From NCBI GenBank assembly GCA_030618975.1, contig JAUXCH010000253.1:1-7099 (forward strand): a DNA stretch of 7,099 bases. Direction: 5' to 3'. Positions 4,431-7,099 of this stretch are shown here, one piece after another; the first letter of the stretch is position 1; the number at the start of each line of letters is the position of its first letter. The notes below the pieces were generated by a model. The model was not told the DNA's origin and made no database searches. It saw only the letters and a list, made by a program, of their open reading frames with translations. A program made the translations under genes and the position numbers. This DNA is from Planctomycetia bacterium. Lineage in GTDB: Bacteria; Planctomycetota; PLA2; JAEUHO01.

Positions 4431-6293
4431 ATGGACCCCATCGTCGGACGCCTGAGACAGTGCGAGATCTTCGCCGGCATCGAGGACTCCGTCCTGGAGT
4501 CGGTGGCGTCCGTCGCGAAGAAGCGGCACTACGAACCCGGCGAGACCCTGTTCACGGCCGGCGCGCCCCGGCGCGCCTTCTTCCTGATCCTCGAGGGACA
4601 GGTCGAGGTGAAGGTGGAGAGCGGCACCAACGCCGGCTTCCTCCTCATCCTCGGGCGCCGGGACGAGGCGGGCGAGTCCGGGCTGCTCGAGGACGGAGTC
4701 CACTCCGCCACGGGAACGGCCGTGGCCCCCGTGGAAGTCCTCGAGCTGGGGCTCCACGAGGTGCGCGAACGTCTCGCCCGGGACGCGTCCGCGGCCATGC
4801 GGGTCTTCGCCGGCGTGGCGCGCCTGATGGTGCGCCGACTGCAGTACGCCTCGTACCGCCGCTTCGGCTGGGACCAGGTCTACCGCCCGGGCACGATGCG
4901 GCTCGAGCACGATCTCCTGGGCGAGCGCGAGGTCCCCGAGGACGCGCGCTACGGCATCCAGACGCTTCGCGCCATCGAGAACTTCCCCATCACCGGGATC
5001 CGCATCGCGCACTTTCCCCACCTCGTGCGTGCCCTGGCCATGGTCAAGCAGGCGGCGGCGCGCGCGAACCGGAGCCTGGGCCTGCTGCCGGAGGACGTCG
5101 CCGACGCCATCGACCGGGCGTGCAAGGAAATCATCCGCGGTCACTGGCACGGCCACTTCCTCGTCGACGTGGTCCAAGGCGGCGCCGGCACCTCCACGAA
5201 CATGAACGCCAACGAAGTGATCGCCAACCGGGCGCTCGAGATCCTGGGCCACGAGCGAGGCGACTACGCGCACTGCCACCCGAACAACCACGTCAACCTC
5301 TCCCAGTCCACGAACGACGCGTACCCCACGGCGGTGCTCGTCGCGACGACGCTCCAACAGCAGGAGCTCGCCGACGCGCTGCGCGACCTCGTGGACGCGC
5401 TGCGTGCGAAGGCGAGCGAGTTCGCCGACGTCCTCAAGATGGGACGCACGCAGCTCCAGGACGCCGTCCCCATGATGCTCGGCCAGGAGTTCGAGGCCTT
5501 CGCCGTGACGACCACGGAGGACATCACGCGGCTGGAGGAGGTCTCCCGGCTCCTGCTCGAGGTGAACCTCGGCGGCACGGCGATCGGTACGGGGATCAAC
5601 GCCGACCCGCGCTATCCGGAGCGCGCGGTGACCGAGCTCAGGGCCATCAGCGGCCTCGACGTCCAGCTCGCCGAGAACCTCGTGGAGGCCACGCCGGACA
5701 CCGGCGCCTTCGTCATGTTCTCGGGCACCCTCAAGCGGATCGTCGTCAAGCTGAGCAAGCTGTGCAACGACCTGAGGCTGCTGTCCTCGGGCCCGCGCTG
5801 CGGGCTCAACGAGATCAACCTTCCCGCCGTGCAGCCGGGCTCGTCCATCATGCCGGGCAAGGTCAACCCCGTGATCCCGGAGGTGATGAACCAGGTCGCC
5901 TTCCAGGTCATCGGCAACGACCTGACGATCACGCTCGCGGCCGAGGCCGGACAGCTCCAGCTCAACGTGATGGAGCCGGTCCTCACCTTCAACCTGTTCG
6001 AGTCGCTCGACATGATGACCGCCGCGGTCCGGACGCTCACCAAGCGCTGCATCCGGGGCATCACCGCCAACCGCGAGCACTGCCGCGCCCTGGTGGAGCA
6101 GTCGATCGGCGTCGTGACGGCCGTCGTGCCCGCCCTGGGCTACGAACGCGCGTCGCAGGTGGCCCAGGAGGCGCTCGCGACGGGCCGTTCCGTTCGCGAG
6201 ATCCTGCTCGCGGCCGGCGACCTCGACGAGGACCAGGTGGAGGCGATCCTCTCGCCGGACGCGATGACGACGCCCCGCCCGCTGACCCGGTAG
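4431..6293 (+). CDS. aspA: Aspartate ammonia-lyase with N-terminal cyclic-nucleotide-binding-type domain
   Basis: 620 aa, ending TAG. Residues about 8-110 form a cNMP-binding beta-roll (YEPGETLFTAGAPRRAFFLI, LEGQVEVKVE, GESGLLEDG), followed by a helix at about 112-140 like the CRP C-helix, but no DNA-binding domain. Residues about 155-615 are a complete aspartase/fumarase-superfamily lyase: GAGTSTNMNANEVIANRALE (251-270), HPNNHVNLSQSTNDAYPTA (283-301), GRTQLQDAVP (338-347), and the GSSIMPGKVNPVIPE signature (470-484), with the catalytic Ser most likely S471 and Lys/Asn at K477/N479. GRTQLQ, STNDAYPT and IGNDLTITLAAEAGQLQLNV match aspartases rather than fumarases. Predicted reaction: L-aspartate to fumarate plus ammonia, in the cytoplasm, as a tetramer by family. 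The extra domain adds about 150 residues to the usual length of about 470 and probably gates activity. The CRP phosphate-binding Arg position is His91, so cAMP binding is doubtful. The reductase-like gene follows after 52 bp and may be co-transcribed. Confidence 0.93.
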   Translation: MDPIVGRLRQCEIFAGIEDSVLESVASVAKKRHYEPGETLFTAGAPRRAFFLILEGQVEVKVESGTNAGFLLILGRRDEAGESGLLEDGVHSATGTAVAPVEVLELGLHEVRERLARDASAAMRVFAGVARLMVRRLQYASYRRFGWDQVYRPGTMRLEHDLLGEREVPEDARYGIQTLRAIENFPITGIRIAHFPHLVRALAMVKQAAARANRSLGLLPEDVADAIDRACKEIIRGHWHGHFLVDVVQGGAGTSTNMNANEVIANRALEILGHERGDYAHCHPNNHVNLSQSTNDAYPTAVLVATTLQQQELADALRDLVDALRAKASEFADVLKMGRTQLQDAVPMMLGQEFEAFAVTTTEDITRLEEVSRLLLEVNLGGTAIGTGINADPRYPERAVTELRAISGLDVQLAENLVEATPDTGAFVMFSGTLKRIVVKLSKLCNDLRLLSSGPRCGLNEINLPAVQPGSSIMPGKVNPVIPEVMNQVAFQVIGNDLTITLAAEAGQLQLNVMEPVLTFNLFESLDMMTAAVRTLTKRCIRGITANREHCRALVEQSIGVVTAVVPALGYERASQVAQEALATGRSVREILLAAGDLDEDQVEAILSPDAMTTPRPLTR

Positions 6294-6345
6294 GTCTCAC
6301 GAGAAAGCCTCCCGCTTCGCCTCGCCGGTTGGCACACTGCGGGCC

Positions 6346-7099
6346 ATGAGCGCGACGGATCGACTCGAGCGGCGCCCGTTGGGAAACACGGGCCTCCAGG
6401 TGACGCCCCTGGCCCTCGCCGCGGGCGCCGTCCGCGGTTCGGCGCCCAAGGGGCCGGAGCTGCGGGCGGACGACGTCGAGCGCGCGTACCACGAGCACGG
6501 CATCAACACCTTCTTCGTCACCTCGTTGCACGCGGAGGTGTGCGAAGGGATCGGGCGACTGATCGCCTCGGGCCACCGCGACGATCTGGTCCTGATCTCC
6601 ATGGCGAGCGTGCCGTTCGGCTGGAGCATCCCCCGCGCCTGGGCGAAGCACGCGCAGGCGCTGGGCGTCGAGACGCTCGACGTCTTCCTCCTCGGGTGGG
6701 TCCAAGGCCGCTGGTACCTGTCGGGCCGGACGTGGACCGCGATGCAGCGGCTCGTGGAGCAAGGCAAGGCACGCGCGCTCGGGTGGTCCATCCACAAGCG
6801 CACGCTGGCCACGAAGCTCGCACGCGAGTTCGAGCCCGACGTGCTGATGATCCGCTACAACGCGGCCCACCGCGGCGCGGAGACGGACGTCTTCGCCCCC
6901 CTCGGCGACGACTGCCCGGCGATCATCGCCTACACCGCGACCCGGTGGGGCAGGCTGCTCCAGCCGGTCCCCGAAGCGGGCTACGAAAAGGGCCTGTCCG
7001 CCCCGGAGTGCTACCGCTTCGGGCTGTCGCATCCCGCCGTCGACACCGTCCTCTGCGCCGCCCGGAGTGGCGACGAGATCCGGGAGAACGTACACGGCG
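6346..7099 (+). CDS. Aldo/keto-reductase-fold protein, 3' end outside window; catalytic tetrad not conserved
   Basis: The frame runs from ATG 6346-6348 to the window edge without a stop: 251 residues. No clear SD site is seen. AKR landmarks are in order: LERRPLGNTGLQVTPLALAAG (residues 7-27, beta-hairpin and first strand), HGINTFF (51-57), LGVETLDVFLLGW (106-118), LVEQGKARALGWSIH (136-150), PDVLMIRYNAAHRGAE (164-179), IIAYTATRWGRLL (193-205) and CYRFGLSHPAVDTVLCAA (222-239). The usual Asp of GxxxxDTA is V58, no Tyr follows at the expected spacing, the Lys strand reads LISMAS (83-88), and the active His position (LDxxxxH) is G117. So the NADPH-type barrel is recognisable while all four catalytic residues seem replaced. 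The RYNAAHRGAE and AYTATRW motifs suggest a distinct AKR subfamily. Activity is uncertain. It lies 52 bp after the aspartase fusion on the same strand. Confidence 0.82.
   Translation, partial: MSATDRLERRPLGNTGLQVTPLALAAGAVRGSAPKGPELRADDVERAYHEHGINTFFVTSLHAEVCEGIGRLIASGHRDDLVLISMASVPFGWSIPRAWAKHAQALGVETLDVFLLGWVQGRWYLSGRTWTAMQRLVEQGKARALGWSIHKRTLATKLAREFEPDVLMIRYNAAHRGAETDVFAPLGDDCPAIIAYTATRWGRLLQPVPEAGYEKGLSAPECYRFGLSHPAVDTVLCAARSGDEIRENVHG

Noticed and set aside
4527..4536. Third copy of the leader motif CACTACGAAC inside the aspartase gene
   Set aside because: It encodes HYEP of the sensor domain, lacks the 16-bp partner, and is most likely coincidence.
4233..6080. Open frame of about 615 codons on the minus strand opposite the aspartase gene
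   Set aside because: It is a shadow frame of a strongly conserved enzyme, with His/Arg/Asp-rich composition and no motif.
6300..6325. Hairpin after the aspartase stop
   Set aside because: Only short, interrupted arms (CGAG/CTCG, AAGC/GCTT) and no T-tract; too weak to call a terminator.
6329..6345. Sigma-54-like TGGCAC just before the reductase-like start
   Set aside because: GG and GC have the right spacing, but the -12 part reads GGGC rather than TTGC and the start of transcription would fall inside the coding region.
6061..7095. Open frame of about 344 codons on the minus strand opposite the reductase-like gene
   Set aside because: The plus strand encodes a recognisable AKR-fold protein with ordered family motifs; the antisense product has no recognisable features.

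Overview
The window is GC-rich chromosomal DNA (Shine-Dalgarno sites, short spacers, strongly G/C-biased third codon positions) from a bacterium. The best lineage guess is an uncultivated Planctomycetota or a similar high-GC, membrane-rich group. That guess rests mainly on the secreted squalene-cyclase-like toroid protein, a type abundant in Planctomycetota; it is inference from family habit, not a phylogenetic result. No RNA genes, insertion sequences, phage genes or CRISPR arrays were seen.

Layout. (1) Bases 1-344, plus strand: C-terminal end of an M42-family metallo-aminopeptidase. (2) Bases 432-4157, minus strand: three exported proteins read in the order 4157 to 432. These are two tandem paralogues with PepSY-like repeats (209 and 206 aa), then a 722-aa secreted alpha/alpha-toroid protein with coiled-coil and HEAT-like C-terminal parts. 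The M42 gene and the toroid gene converge across 87 bp. (3) Bases 4158-4430: a 273-bp divergent promoter region. (4) Bases 4431-6293, plus strand: a 620-aa fusion of a cyclic-nucleotide-binding-type sensor domain to a complete aspartate ammonia-lyase. (5) Bases 6346-7099, plus strand: the first 251 residues of an aldo/keto-reductase-fold protein that runs off the window and appears to lack the usual catalytic tetrad.

How it may fit together. The minus-strand trio looks like an envelope or periplasm-directed set: each protein begins with a signal peptide. The first two arose by tandem duplication of a gene together with its upstream region, so each copy keeps its own conserved leader block. 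The plus-strand pair is cytoplasmic. The fusion enzyme should deaminate aspartate to fumarate and ammonia and is probably under allosteric control by its N-terminal sensor domain. That domain lacks the arginine that normally contacts the cyclic nucleotide phosphate, so its ligand is open. The most notable items are this fusion, the duplicated leader plus gene unit with a 61-bp segment bounded by 8-bp direct repeats in only one copy, and the tetrad-less reductase-fold protein.
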